From Cochliopodium minus (Eukaryota; Discosea; Himatismenida; Cochliopodiidae), in the NCBI GenBank assembly GCA_024220525.1, contig JAMYWO010000155.1:17102-81101 (forward strand): a DNA stretch of 64,000 bases, written 5' to 3'. Within the stretch, counting starts at the first letter, position 1. Every line of letters begins with the position of its first letter. Positions 11,820 through 26,400 of this stretch are shown one piece after another. The position numbers and the translations under genes were made by a program. The notes beneath the pieces were generated by a model. It ran no database searches. It worked only from the letters and a program-made list of their open reading frames with translations, and was not told the DNA's origin.

Positions 11820-11995
11820 GAAAGGAAGATGTGAAGAAAAAGAATTGAATAGAAAAATAAATTTTTTAGATTGTATATATAAATTTAATTAGAGAAGAAA
11901 CAATGGGATTTAGAAAGATGTGAAGAAATGAATTGAAAAGTAAACCTTTTAGGTTGTATAATTATTTTTTTAATTTATTTAATTAAATAAAAGAA
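11820..11995. repeat. two diverged ~80-bp direct repeats
   Basis: The stretch beginning GAAGATGTGAAGAAAAAGAA (about 11824) is repeated, with changes, from about 11905 (AAGATGTGAAGAAATGAATT). Each copy runs on through a TTTTTAGATTGTAT / CTTTTAGGTTGTAT block and an AATTAGAGAAGAAA-like end. It looks like an old local tandem duplication downstream of the tRNA gene. Confidence 0.6.
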
Positions 11996-12390
11996 GAAAG
12001 AATAAATAGTAATAAGGAGAGAAATGTTGATAAAAATGAAGTAATTGTTATTTGTAATGTTTTAAGAAACAAACAAAAAATTTAACATTCTATTTAATTA
12101 AGAATTCAGACAGAACGTCTTCGTCTTTATTAATTATGTGCTCATTTCTATTTAAAATTTAGATGGATTAATTATTTTTTAAAAGAAATTAATAATAAAT
12201 AAAAAAAATTGATCAGAATGAAAAGGTAGATGCTGGTATAATCATGATTTCTTTTTCTCATAGTTCTCCTTTTTTTGAGATTTCTAAGCAAAGTTATTAC
12301 CAAAAATCCAGAAGAGGAAGATTAACATTTGGATTTGATGTTCAAAAACTTCAATAAATTTTAAAATAAAAAAAAATTGAAAATTAAAAT
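11996..12390. other. intergenic spacer
   Basis: About 395 bp of AT-rich DNA before the nucleoside-hydrolase-like gene. No open frame, RNA or structured repeat is visible. Confidence 0.5.
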
Positions 12391-13724
12391 GTTGGAAAAA
12401 AAGATCAAAATAATACATTCACAAGATGGTGCAGTAAGTTAATATATCTTTATCATTTTAAAATATATTCAATTTATAAAGGGAGATGATTTGATGGCAT
12501 TGATTTTGATATCTTGTTTTGATAAATATGAATTGATTGCATCCATTCTTACTCCTGCTGATTGTGTATTAAAAAAAAAAATGAATAATATTTTTTAATT
12601 CATTTTGAATTCTTTAAAAAAGTATATCATTCCTGCAAAAAATTCAACAAAGAGGATTCTCAACAGTTTTTTCCCCAACAAACCAAAATGTAAATTTCCT
12701 TAAATCTATTCTATATTTTTCCATCTAATAGAAACTTTTCCATGATATCCTTAATTTTGATCACGAAAAAAACTTTAACGAAAATTATTTTTATCAGTCT
12801 TTACTTATACTGGTTACAGTTCAGAAGATACATTCTACGAAAGTTGGAGAAAAGAGAGTTATAATGTAGACGAAACGTTGAGTGAGTTGCTCAAAGAGAC
12901 AGAATATGATGAATTCATAGATGATCCCACAGGTTCAATTTTAATAATCAATTGAAAAATAAAATCTAAAAAAAAAAAATAATAAGGAGAGAAAATATCC
13001 AATTTCTTAGAAAATAAAGAAGGAGTAGTTTGGCTTGAAACAGGTATTCATTTTAAAATAAAATTTTTGAAATGAATTTTCTTTTTTCCTTTTCACAGGA
13101 CCTCTTTCAGCGTTAAACTCTGTTTGCTCAAAAATATCGGATATCTCAAAAAAAATAAGCCGGGTGGTTTGGATGGGAGGATCATTCGACAACGAAATAG
13201 ATCCGACAATAGTAGAATCCAATCCAGAAAGCAAAGAGAAACCAGATGGAACTCAATCATGGGATTCATTTGTGGATACAAAAAGTGCGTACGAAATATT
13301 TCAAAATAAAAAGATGCCAGAATTTGTTATAATTACAAGAGAACTCACTGAAAAAGCAATTTTATCTCAAAAAAAACTCGTTCAAAATCTTCCTGATACT
13401 CCTAAAGGTAATGTATGGAAAGAAATTTATCCTATGTACAAGGATCAGGAAAGTTACAGGATGTGGGATGTTGTCACTGCTTATTATATTGGATATCCTT
13501 CTTTTTTTACTTCAAGAAATTCATTTGTGAAATGTATCCTTGATGGTCCATCTAGGTTAACAACTTTTCCTCTTTTCTTTTATTTATCAATTTTTTTTTT
13601 TTTAATCTAAAGGGGAAAGACTGTCGAAGTAAATGAAGGAGAAGATGGAATTCCTGTGACTATTGTTTTAGATTTTGATATCGATACTTTTTATAAGTTT
13701 TTGATCATTTCTTTATCCAATTAA
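12391..13724 (+). CDS. inosine/uridine nucleoside hydrolase-like protein
   Basis: Seven exons join in phase from ATG 12391 to TAA 13724. The opening KIIHSQDGAGDDLMALIL is the metal-site loop of nucleoside N-ribohydrolases (canonical DxDPGxDD). The last two Asp residues are kept, but the first is replaced by Ser and Pro-Gly by Gly-Ala. Later exons read VVWMGGSF (the family MGG strand) and RMWDVVTAYYI, where the family has a calcium-binding Asp before the C-terminal helix. Family members cleave the N-glycosidic bond of ribonucleosides in purine/pyrimidine salvage. Length about 330 residues matches the family. Whether the altered loop still binds calcium is open, so a non-nucleoside substrate or loss of catalysis is possible. 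Confidence 0.75.
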
Positions 13725-14331
13725 AAATTTATTGGATCCTTCAATATTTGGGTATTAATTTTGGATCTTTTTGGAGATGTTATTTTTAGATTCAATAAAT
13801 TATATTATTCGCCTTATATTAGGGAATTTAAAAAAATATTCTTTTTGAATCCATTTCCAGTCATTCAAACACGAATATCAGGTTTTCTTTTGAATTCTTT
13901 TTTCGAATATTTTAAGATTTTTTTTTTATTTATTAAATTTATATTTGGTAAATTAGTATAATTTTTAAAAAAGTATTTCATTATTAAGAAATGAATGATT
14001 GGAATTATATGAATACCACTATTTTTTGTTTGCAATTTAAAATAATAACCAATTTTTCACTTTATTTTTTATTTTTTCACACTGTTCAAGTAAATTTTTA
14101 GAAAAAAATAAATAAAAAACAATCAATAAACTTAAAAAATACAAGGTAATCTTTACTTCTTGTTTTATTTAAAAGAAAATAAAATTATATTTTTTATTTA
14201 TTTATATTTTTTTTATTTTATTATTTTTTTATTATTTTTATTAATTTTTTTTTTATTATTCAAACAGTAATAAAAATACAACAAAAAATTTCTATATATT
14301 CTTTCAAAACCCAATCAAATCACTGCTTGAA
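13725..14331. other. intergenic spacer
   Basis: About 600 bp, very AT-rich, with long T and A homopolymers before the LRR kinase start. No conserved gene is seen; an open frame around 13761 is Phe/Ile-rich and is composition noise. Confidence 0.5.
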
Positions 14332-17305
14332 ATGGAAGAAATTGATAAAGAACTGTCATATCAATCAAAAAGATATAAGTATGAAAATACAAATAATTTA
14401 TACAATGGAAATATTGAGGAGAATATAAGCAATGAAACACCATACATAAATCTGGAATTCAATGAAGATAATTTCAATATGGAAGAAATTGAAGAAAATA
14501 AAACATCAATTATCAATACATCACAAAATTTATTCTCAGATGAGTTTAATTTTGATCAAAATAATGGATATAATGAAGATCATCTTGATACTCCCATTAT
14601 ATATATTAAAGAAGAAATGAATAGTAACAATAAAATTTCAAAGATATTGAATAAAGAAGAGAATGATTACGAAGATAATTACTTTCAAGACAATTCAGAT
14701 CATATTAAAGAAGAAATAAAGTTCAATCACGTTGATATCGAAAAATATAAAAATTTTAATAATGGAAGCTATGTAATTAATGGGAAATCGAATGGAATTG
14801 GAAACAACAAATTTCAAAATCAGCTCCATTCATCTTTTGAATATCAAAAATACAAGAGTAATTTCGAAGAAATACAACCACCAGCCGATATAGAAGAAAA
14901 GACTACGAATTTAAAAGAATCATTAGGGAGTAGCTTCGAACAAATACTAAAGAATACAAACAATACAGAAGAAGAAGATAATGAATATGAATGCGATACA
15001 GATATGCTTCAACTCATCAAATCTGCAGAAATAACAAAGAAATTGAAATTATCGAATTTGGGCTTGGACAAGATACCATCATCGATATGGAACTACAAAG
15101 AACTGGTAGAATTGGATTTATCAGCAAATCAATTGAAGAGAATAGGAAAAGAACTCTCGATGCTCTCATCATTAAAACTCCTTGCATTGAATCACAATTC
15201 CCTATCTAAACTCCCCAACGCACTATGGAAGCTTACATCGCTAAGGAAATTGTATCTGAACAACAACAATTTGAAGGCCATCCCCAACGAGATCAAGAAC
15301 TTGGAAGACCTCAGAGTGCTCGATTTTAGTTGCAACAACATTTCTGGTGAAGTGCCAAGTGTTGTGACAGGCCTAACAAATCTCGTAGATTTAAAACTTA
15401 GAAAAAACCAAATAACGTAAAACAACTTTAAATATTTTTCACTTTTATTAATAATTTATACTTTTAATTACTTTCTTTTTCATTTCACTTTTAATTTTTA
15501 ATTTTTACTTTGTTTTAGTGATCTACCCTCTCATATGTACATGCTTACCAATTTGAAAGCCCTTTCTATTACTGAGAATCCTCTGAGGGAACCTCCAAAG
15601 AGTATAATAAACAAAGGAACTTCTGCCATTTTAACATATTACCAAGAAAAGAAAAGATGTAAGCTTCTCGTCAAATAAATTGAATTTTAAGCTAATCAAA
15701 TATTCTAATCTAATTTAATTTAATTTAATTTTTTTAAATAAAAGTTTCTAGGGAGAAAGTAAACAAAAAGAATTGGAGAACACTTGATGCAGAAGATAAA
15801 GTGAAGGAACTTCAAATGCAGCTTGAAATGGTCGAAAAGAAACTTCTGAAGGAGTCTGCCGCACGTGTGCAAGCAGAAAGAGATCTCCAGAAGATGATTT
15901 CTTCCCAATCTCACAAACCCAAACTGAAAAAACGAAGCTCTTCTCGCAAAAGAAGGAGAAACTCTTCTTCTAACGAAGATAAAAACAATCTGAACAACAA
16001 TAATAATAATACGAACAATAATTATAACAATAATCTTAACAATAATCTAAATAATAATAACATTAATCTAAATAATAATATTAACAACTATAAAAATTAT
16101 AACGGTAACAATCGTACTGGCAATCGCTTGAATAGCACCAACTACTTAAGCAATAACGAAAATAACAATTATAATGACGAAAACGACTTCTCATTCGACG
16201 GTTTATACAACAACAACAATAATATTCAAAATAACAACAACGTCAATAACACTAATAATAACAATAATATGTATAATAATAATAATAACAACAATAATCA
16301 TAACATGAATGACAATATCGACAATTTCAACAACTTTGTGAACCAAGTGGGTCATTATCCTCAAGGAAACAACACCATGGACTTTGCCCCCTCGCCCAAC
16401 CACAACCAGCACAAAAACTACGTCAACAACATGGAACACAACTCCTCGCCCAACCGCCTCAACAACTTTTACAAGAACAAGCTCATCTTAGAGAACAAGA
16501 AGGAGTTTTCTCATAAATCTCCTCCGCGTCCTTCTCCGGAGAAGGAAAACTGTGCTTGGGAGATCGAGAAGGACGATCTCATTTTCAAGCGGAAGCTGGG
16601 CAGGGGTGGCTATGGCGAGGTCTACAAGGGTTTGTGGAGGGGCACGGAGGTCGCCATCAAGAAGCTTTTTGTTGATCCTAAGGATGACTCCTGGAAAGGC
16701 AAGCTGGGGAACGAAGTGGACGTCCTCTGTAAACTTAGACATCCAAGTAAAAAAAAAAACATTTTCATTTTATATTTACAATAATTTTAAAATTTATTTA
16801 AAATTTTATTCGTTTAAAGCTATTTTATTTTATTTTATTTAATAATTTGATTCTGAATTATTTTTTTTCATATACAATCACTTTTATTTAATTGAAAATT
16901 TTTTAATTTTACTTTTTCATTTTTTTTTCTTAGTTTTTTTTTTCTTAGTTTTAATTATTTTTTATTAATTATTTTTTTTTGATTATTTTTTTTGGATTAT
17001 TTTTCAGAATAGTTTATTTTAATTTATTCAAATTTTTTCATTTAATTCATTTTTTCGTCTTAAAACAGACATTGTTTTATTCATGGGAGCTTGCACTACT
17101 TCTTCAGAACCACTGATTGTGACGGAATATTTGAAGGGAGGAAGTTTAGCGGATATTTTGACGGACAAAACGGTGGAGATAGATTACATTTTGAAGCTCG
17201 AAATGGCAATGGAGATTTCTCGTGGGATGATCTATTTGCACAAATGTAAACCTATAATCATTCATCGTGATCTCAAAACAGATAACTTGTAAAAAATTTT
17301 TTATT

Positions 17306-17338
<33 letters not shown>

Positions 17339-18147
17339 ATTATTTTTTTCATTGTCATTTTTTATTTTTTATTCATTTTTCATTTTTTTTATTTTTCATT
17401 TTTAATTTTATTTTATTTTATTTTTTATTTTAATTTTATTTCATTGTCATTTTTTCAAATTAATTTAAGGCTTGTTGATGATAACTGGCATATCAAAATT
17501 GCAGATTTTGGGTTGAGTAAATTGAAAGAAAGAACTTATGCTGTGACCACTTGTGGGACCACTGGTAAAATTTTTTTTTTAACAATAAGGAAATCAATAA
17601 AAATATAAAATAAAAATAAAAAAAATGAAAAATGAAAAATATTCATTTTTTAAAATTTTAAAAAAAGGTTATGTCGCACCAGAAATACTCAAAAATCAAC
17701 CATACAGCGAAAAAGTAGATGCATACAGTAAAAAATTTTTTAATCCGAAATTTCTTTCATTTTTATATTTTTTTTTTTGATTTAAATGATTATTTTACTT
17801 TTAAATTTTCTCTTTAAATTTTTTTCTTTTAAAATTTTCTCTTTAAATTTTTTTCTTTTTAATTTTTAAACCAACTTTTTTTTTTTTATCAAAAAGGTTT
17901 TGGAGTTGTTTTGTGGGAGCTTTTAACTAGAGAAGTGCCTTATGCTGATATGAACACCCTCCAAATAGTAAACTGTATAGGGAAAGGAGAATCTCTTGAC
18001 ATCCCCCTCAACTGCCCAGATGACTACCGTGCTCTCATGGAAGAGTGTTGGGAGCAAGACCCTTTAGAGAGGCCTGGTTTTGAGTACATTTTAATCCAGT
18101 TGGAGAGTATTCTTGATCGTTATCAAGATAAGGACGATAAGAAATAA
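14332..18147 (+). CDS. LRR, coiled-coil, poly-Asn and TKL protein kinase
   Basis: Seven exons join in phase: 14332-15416, 15529-15658, 15745-16746, 17069-17288, 17470-17563, about 17669-17730 and 17897-18147. The first 220 residues are acidic and Asn-rich. Six to eight leucine-rich repeats follow (LVELDLSANQLKRIGKEL, LRKLYLNNNNLKAIPNE). Next is a short coiled coil (KVKELQMQLEMVEKKL), a basic NLS-like stretch (KLKKRSSSRKRRR) and a long Asn-rich spacer. The C-terminal kinase has GRGGYGEVYKG, VAIKKL, HRDLKTDN, ADFGLS, APEIL and SFGVVLWEL, so all catalytic residues are present. The pattern is TKL (tyrosine-kinase-like) family, resembling Dictyostelium LRR/Drk kinases, and specificity is probably Ser/Thr. 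The strong G/C rise in the kinase exon is notable. Confidence 0.93.
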
Positions 18148-18356
18148 GAAAAAAAAAGAAGAAGAAAATTTGTAATAGTGGGACAAAATTTTCGAGTTGT
18201 AGATTATTTTTTTTAATTCTTTCTTTCTATTTATTTATTTTTTTTGTTTATAAAAATTAAAAAGAAAAACAAATTTTTTATTTTTAAATTAATTTATTTT
18301 CAATATATTTAAATCGGGAAAAAAACTTTAAATGAAGAAAGAATTCAAATATATTT

Positions 18357-21300
18357 TCATTTGGAAATGGACAATTTGTTCAAAATTTGATCTATTTCAA
18401 TTCTCTCTTCAGGTTCATCTTCACAACAACCATCTACAATGGAAACCCAAATCTCGGGAAGATCCTCATCATCGAAAGAATACTCAATGATCTTTCCAAG
18501 TGAAAAGATGTTAGACTCTTTGGTGTAAAAGTTACCAAACTCTGGAGAATCACAAAAAAAACTTTTTCTTTTTTCGATTTCCAGTGAGATTTCGGGTGCT
18601 AAAAAAGGATTTAAATTCAATTTAGACCTGGGGAGGAACGAATCTTCACTCCTAAACTTTATTTCGCTTAACTTTGCGGTGATTTGGTTGTTTTCTTTGA
18701 AGAGGAGGATGTTCTCCATGTTGAGATCCATCCACAACGACTTGTCTAGGAATTCGTGGATTACGAACAAAGCGTAGCACACATTTTTGAGGATGTTGGT
18801 TGTTATTTCATCATTAACACCTTTTTCTTTATCGATCCAATTTTTGAAATTTCCTTTCAAAAAAAAATAAAAAAAGTGTTTAAAAAAAAATAAAAAATAA
18901 TAAATAAATTAATTAATGAAAAAAAATTTATAAACATAAATAATAAAAGTAAATAATAAAAATATAATAAAATATTTTTTTACCTATTTCAGAGTATTCA
19001 AATAACAATACATTGGAATCTTTTTCTTTGAGGATTGGATCAGGCACCGAAAAAGCACCATAAAATTTGACAAAGCAAGGATACGAAGAGATGGCCACAA
19101 GAATTTCATGGTCGCACCGGAACTGTTTGTATGCAATACTCTCTTCTTCCTTTTCGAGATTCTTTTTGGAGTTTATTTGATTTATAAAATGGATATTCTG
19201 AGCATTTTTGTCATTACTTTCGTAGATTTTTAGCAATATTTCATCTAAATCCTTAACAAGATTAAGAGAATTGTTTTTAATTTCATTATTTTTATTATTT
19301 TCATTATTTTTTTCTATTTCATTATTTTCGTTATTTTTTTCTTTTTGATTATTATTTTTATTATTTTTATTTTTATTATTTTCATTATTTTTTTCTTTTT
19401 GACTATTACTTTTATTTTTATTAGTTTTATTATTAGAGATTTTTTCTTTGTTTTTTTCTTTTGGGATTTCGGTGGGCATGGACGTGTTGGGAAACTTGGC
19501 CATCACTTGGTAATGAAGAAACTTTCCCAAATAAATGTGATAAATAGAATCTTCCTTAGAAATACATTTTCCAACACTAAACATCTTATTGTCCACTGTT
19601 TGAAATAAATTTTTGGAAAAAAAATAAAAAATAAATTTTGAGAAAAAAAAAATAAAAATAAAAATAAAAAATAAAATAACAATAAAAATATAAGTAAATA
19701 TCAAATTCAAAATAAGATAAAATTAAAAAATTAAAATAAAATTTTGTTTACATTTTAATAATTTTTGTTTCTCTTTTTTATCTTTGCTTTTAGAAAAACA
19801 ATTCAAAGCGTTCCGAGGTTTCTCAACAGAGTCCAAAAAAGGGGCAAAACCAACCAAATCAGTGTAGTTGCTAGCAAAGTTGGAGGTGACGTGATTTTCA
19901 GGAGTATAAGTGAAAAGGCCAAAATTCTGTTTGATACGAAAAGAAACAGAAGAAAAATCTAAATTTTCATCTTTAATTCTATAAATTCTCTGAAAAATTT
20001 TATGATCGTGAGGATTTTTATGGTAAAAACTTAGAAGAGAATTTTCGACTTTCTTGCGATACTTGTAACTTTGAACTTCGTGAACTTCAACGCGGACTTT
20101 TTTGCGGAAGTTTTCGACGTTGAGGAGCGGAATAAACTTGGTCTCTTCTTTGGTGAGGCTGCCTTTTCTGCCTTCGTACTCGGGGTCTTTGGGGTCGATC
20201 ACTAGTGGGAATGTCATCCCCAAGTTAAATTGTTCGAGGCACAAAGGTGGAACGAAGACTTTTTTTTTTAAAAAAAATTTTGTTTTAATTTTACAAGAAA
20301 AAAATATTAATTAAAAAAAAATAATATAAAAAAAATTCTTCATTTGAAAAATGTAACGAAAAAAAAAAATATTTATTCAAAAAAGAAACGAAAAATAATA
20401 CCTTGTTGCTGGTGCTCAACAGGGGGAAAGAAAGTGCCATTACCACCTCCTCTTGTAGATCTCCTAGAAACATTTTGATCCTCGTCATCACTATCAGATT
20501 TATCCTCTTTATCATCAATATAATCTTGATCTTTATCATTTTTATCATTTTTTTCATTTTTTTCATTTTTTTTATTATTTTTTTCGTTTTTATCATGTTT
20601 ATCATTTTTATTGTCATCCACATGGTATTGGTTAACTATTTCTATTTCTTCACTCTCCACAATAATATTTTCATCATCACTGAGAGTCAGATCCACTTTG
20701 ATTTTTTTGAGAGGTCTGGGTTCTCCACCAAGGTGGATGTCATCTTCTAAACCTACCAAAACATTGTTCGACTCTTTTCCTTTTTTTTTAGGAGAATATT
20801 CATCATTATCATCTATTATTATTCTTTTGGTTACTCTGGATGAATCATCGTCTTCTTCTATTGTGATCGTTTTTATCACTTTGTTTACGTTGTTTAAGTT
20901 ATTTATGTTGTTTACGTTATTTTCTATTGTTCTGTTATTCTCATTGTTATAGTCTATTTCATTAAAGTAAGATATTAAAAGAAAACATGAAAAAAGTATA
21001 AAACAATTAAATGAATTAGTTTTAAAAAATTTCAACCAAAAAAAAATAAATAATAAAAGAAAAAAATTCAAAAAATAAAATTGTGATTAAAAACAGAAAA
21101 ATATATTTTTAACAAAATAATTAGTCTACCCTTTGGATCTATGACCCCAAGATCAACATAAATCTGATTTATTCTATCAATGTCCCGTTGAGAATCATGG
21201 CACTTCATGAAATCATTCCAAAGCTTGATAATCAAGGGACATTTTTTGTTGAGTAACTCCTGGTAAGACTTTAAAATGTTGTATTGATGCTGCAAACAAT

Positions 21301-21463
21301 GAGAACAAATATTATACTTTGTTTTTTCGAGAGTGAAACTCTTGTAGTATGATTTGTATTCGTCCAGCCTCTGGTTTTGTCCCTGGCATATTGCACACTC
21401 TCCAATTTGAAGAACTTTATCTTTTAGTGTTGTTTTATTATGTGTGGAGCAAGATCTCGCCAT
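18357..21463 (-). CDS. pseudokinase with zinc-binding-like N-terminus and SIM-like cluster
   Basis: Exons join from ATG 21463. The N-terminus has ECAICQGQ and NICSHCLQHQ (Cx2C...Cx2C, a likely zinc site). An acidic linker holds four hydrophobic-plus-acidic motifs resembling SUMO-interaction motifs: ITIEEDDDSS, IIIDDNDE, VDLTLSDDE and IIVESEE. A Lys/Asp/Asn-rich stretch and a conserved-looking 170-residue block (NLGMTFPLVIDPKDPEYEG onward) follow, and then a kinase fold. The VAIK-type Lys (VMAKF) and alpha-C Glu (DHEIL) are present. The catalytic loop reads WMDLNMEN, keeping Asp and Asn but losing Lys, and DFG is replaced by SEI, so phosphotransfer is unlikely. Probably a nuclear scaffold; the SUMO link is inference. 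Confidence 0.75.
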
Positions 21464-22021
21464 TAAAACTTTCTCAGATATGTTCAATGTGCATCTGTCT
21501 GTCTTTTTTTGAATTCAAAAAATGTTTATTAATCACAATATGATCATTTTAGGAGATTGGAATCAAGAATAATTTTTTTATTCCAGAAATATGGAATATT
21601 CCTTCTTTCCAAGTATATATTTTGATTATTTATTCAAAAATTATGAATTATTCTACCATAGAGTTACATCCTATCTTCCAACAAGGAATCTCACCTAATT
21701 TTTTTGCAATCTTCGGACCTTTTGTAATCCTCAAATTATTATATTCTTCCATATTTATCTTCATCAATGAAGACGATTTTTTTTTTTATCTTTCAATTAT
21801 AATTTTCATTAATAAAATAAAAGAGATGAGAATCAAATGTCAATTTCTCAAGAACAATAACACCAAGATAGTATAGATCGAATATTTTTTCAAATTTTTC
21901 TTTCATTTTTTTTGATTTGTATTTTCTCTTTCAATATTAACTTCATCGTAAAGTTGATAGGAGTTAATTATGGTGGTATAGGATTAAAATTCCCAATTGA
22001 AATAAAAATATTTTATTTGCT
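21464..22021. other. intergenic spacer
   Basis: About 560 bp between the pseudokinase start and the TPI stop. AT-rich; short frames on the plus strand near 21622 and 21912 have no recognisable domain. Confidence 0.5.
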
Positions 22022-23035
<1,014 letters not shown>

Positions 23036-23473
23036 ACTGTTCTGAATTTTTTTTTATTTTTTAATTTATTTTTAATCAAAGAGGATTTGAAAATAATGAA
23101 TCGATTATACAATAGATCTATTTAGAATTCTTTTGTTCGTATCTTTATAAATAATGATTACAAATATAAAAATGTAAAGAAATATAAGGGTAATATGAAA
23201 AATTTTCAAATGTTTCGTAATTTTTGGTTTATATGTCAAAGAATAAATCAAATTGTGAGGAAAAGATTTTTTTTATTTTATTTGGAGAAGGATTTTGATA
23301 AATTTTCAATTAGAGTGTATGAATATGAATGGATTTGAACAGGAATCAAAATATAGTTATTCAATGTGAATAATTTTAAAATGATTAAAAATAAAAATAA
23401 TATCGTTGTTGATTTTTTTGTATAAACAAAAGAAATTGATTAGATTTTTGAATTATAATATTCCATTGGAGAG
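23036..23473. other. divergent intergenic region (TPI / RCC1-cyclase)
   Basis: 438 bp separating the TPI start from the ATG of the plus-strand RCC1-cyclase gene, so it holds both promoters. A/T content is very high; no motif can be assigned with confidence. Confidence 0.5.
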
Positions 23474-26400
23474 ATGATTAAGGAATCGTTTCATATTGGA
23501 ATTATAAAGAAGAGAAAGATGCCATCATTTAGAGAATCAATAGATTTTATACCACCCTCACCATCATCAAACTCAGATACAAGTGAATATCAAACATCAT
23601 TAAGAGATTCTGAAGGAGTAGATGATAAATCAGAATTATATATAATTGGATTGTATTATGCTGATCATGAATGGGAAATATCTGATTTCATTTATTCCAT
23701 AGGTGCTTTGGCTAAAGGGTATACCTTTATAAACTGAAAATAAAATTTTTATTTTTCTTAAAATCAAAATATCATTTTCATTTGACAAAAATGGACTTTA
23801 AATTCATTATAAATACAACATTCATCAACTTCAAATCGACATTCAGTATAAATACTTTAATATTTTTCAATATGAATTATATTTAACAATTCTGATTTAA
23901 TTTTTTCCAATGACCAATTATAAAGATATGGAAATAATAATAAAAGGGGAGTTTTATTGAGAACATTCTCCAGAAAGAATCAGAAAATGGATAATATGAA
24001 CAATAATGGAACGAATAAATTAACATTGGAGACCGAATCATTTCTCAAATCAATAAATAAAGATGGAGAAATATGGAAGCCAACACAATTAAAAAATGAA
24101 TCACAAAAAATCGTAAATATTTTTTGCGGAGAAAATATAGCGGGATATATTACAGATAAAGGAGATGTATATACCAAAGGATCAAATGATATCCATTTTT
24201 CTGTATTAGGCTTGATTTCATCGAGCAACAATAATAGTGATAAGAATGAAAAATGGGATGATTTCAATCAAGTGAGAGTGGCTGCAAAAATAACCTCTAT
24301 ATCTCATTATTTAAATCATTGTTCCGCTTTAACAAGTAAAATTTAATTTTATTTTAAATAAAATTAATATCAATGTTAATAGGTTCTGGAGATGTTATTT
24401 TGTGGGGATATAATACTGATACATCAACTGTTGCATCATCTTCCAAAGAGAACAAAAAAAAGTTGAATAGGATTAAATCTGAAAAGCAACTCAATGAACA
24501 TTCTTTGGGAATGTTCAAAACATCAGGACAGTTAGGAAACAAAACGGACAAATGGAAAACACCTTTTTCTCTCTTAAAAACTAATCCAACATTCTCTAAA
24601 AATGTTGAGAAAGTGAAAGCAGTAAGCACAGGTTCTGTCCATACTGTTATATTAACTGATGAGGGTGTTTGGACAATGGGATCAAATGAAGAAGGACAAG
24701 TAAAATTTACTTTTATCAAAAATTATTATTTTTATTTATCTTTTTGTAGTTGGGGAGAGAAGGGTCTAATTATTCACCAACTTTGGTTGTATTTCCAGAG
24801 GAGTTTGAAAAATCCAAAGACAAGATTGTTAAAATTTGTTGTGGTGCTCATCACACTCTTGCCATAACAGAAAAAGGGTTTGTATATTCATGGGGATGGG
24901 TAAATTTTAAAAACTAATTTATATATTAAAAAATTTTTAATTTGGATTTTGTAGAATTCTAATGGTCAAGTTGGACAATCAAGTAATAAATGTTACAAGA
25001 AACCAACTTTGGTAAATGGAATAGACAAAGTAGTGGATGTGTCTGCCGGTAATGCACATTCATTATGTCTTACAAAGAGTGGGAAAGTATTCTCTTTTGG
25101 GTCGAATATTTACGGACAACTGGGCAGAGTCACTCCCGAGTTTGATCAAGACTTCTTTTACAAGCCCAACATATTAGATTTTACTTTCGAAAACATTAAA
25201 AAGATAGAATGTGGGGTTTACACTTGTTCTGCAATCTCCACTAAAGGCTATGGTTATGTGTGGGGAAGGCTGGCCAACCAAAACCTTTCTGCTCATCAAT
25301 TCACACCAAGAAAAATCAACAAATTGTTCGACAAACGTACTTGGATAAGGAATATAGCTTGTGGAGGTTACCATTTCATGGTATTGACTGACAACTTTTG
25401 TTCAAAGCTGCTCAGTGTTTGTGTGAAGATGTGCAAATGTGATTACAGCTTACACAAACCTGCTTATCTTTTGCAAATATTTCCGAGGCTCCACACCGAT
25501 ACTATAAAGTTTATCCAAGACAGAGCAATAGATATTATATCAAAAGGTAGATTTTATTTGTTTTTTTTTTTAATTCTTCAATTAATTTATTTTATTTTAA
25601 AATAAAGATGAAAGAGATTTGCGGCGTATAACTCTTGATGCAAATCATATCATTTTCAAACTCAGCACGAATTATACCCAAACAATGAGGTTCCTTGCTT
25701 TCAGAGCCACCATTGCTATCACTAATAACACCAACAACTCCCTTTTCATCAACATAGATCTTCCCAAATCACTTAAATCCACAAAGTACCAAATACAGTT
25801 TGAACCAAACAATTTTGAGTTGGGAAAGAAGAAAACAACAAAAGTGTTGGTTTTGATCAAGACATTCAAACAAAAGGAAGATCTTTTTTCTCTTTTTGCC
25901 ATCAACTCTCTCAGTAACAAAAACGATTTGAATGTGATTGAAGGATTAGAAGAGGAAAAGATCGCTGATCTTAATCCTATCACCCAATATGTATTTTGCG
26001 AGATAGTGATCCCAAAGACAAGAACCCAATCCGTGATATTAGAGAAAGGACTAACATCTTTATCATTAAACAAATACAGCGTTGCTTTTCTCAAAACTCT
26101 TTCGTCATATGTCCCAAATGTTATCTTAAAGAGTGTATCCAAAAGAAAAGGTCCGCTTTTGGGAATAGAACACCAAGTCTTCAACGCTTCTATTTTGTTC
26201 ATTGATATTTCTGGATTTACGAGTTTGAACGAAAGACTCGCCAAATTGGGAGGTAGTGGTATTGAGCAAGTTTCCAAACACATCAACTCTTATTTTGGGA
26301 AACTGATTGATAATGTCTATTCACATGGTGGAGATGTTCTCAAATTTGCAGGAGATGCATTGATATGTAAAAAAAAAAAAATTAATCATTATTTAATTCT

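Noticed and set aside
25672-26286. 204-codon antisense frame over the cyclase gene
   Set aside because: Shadow of the coding strand; no start context or recognisable motif.
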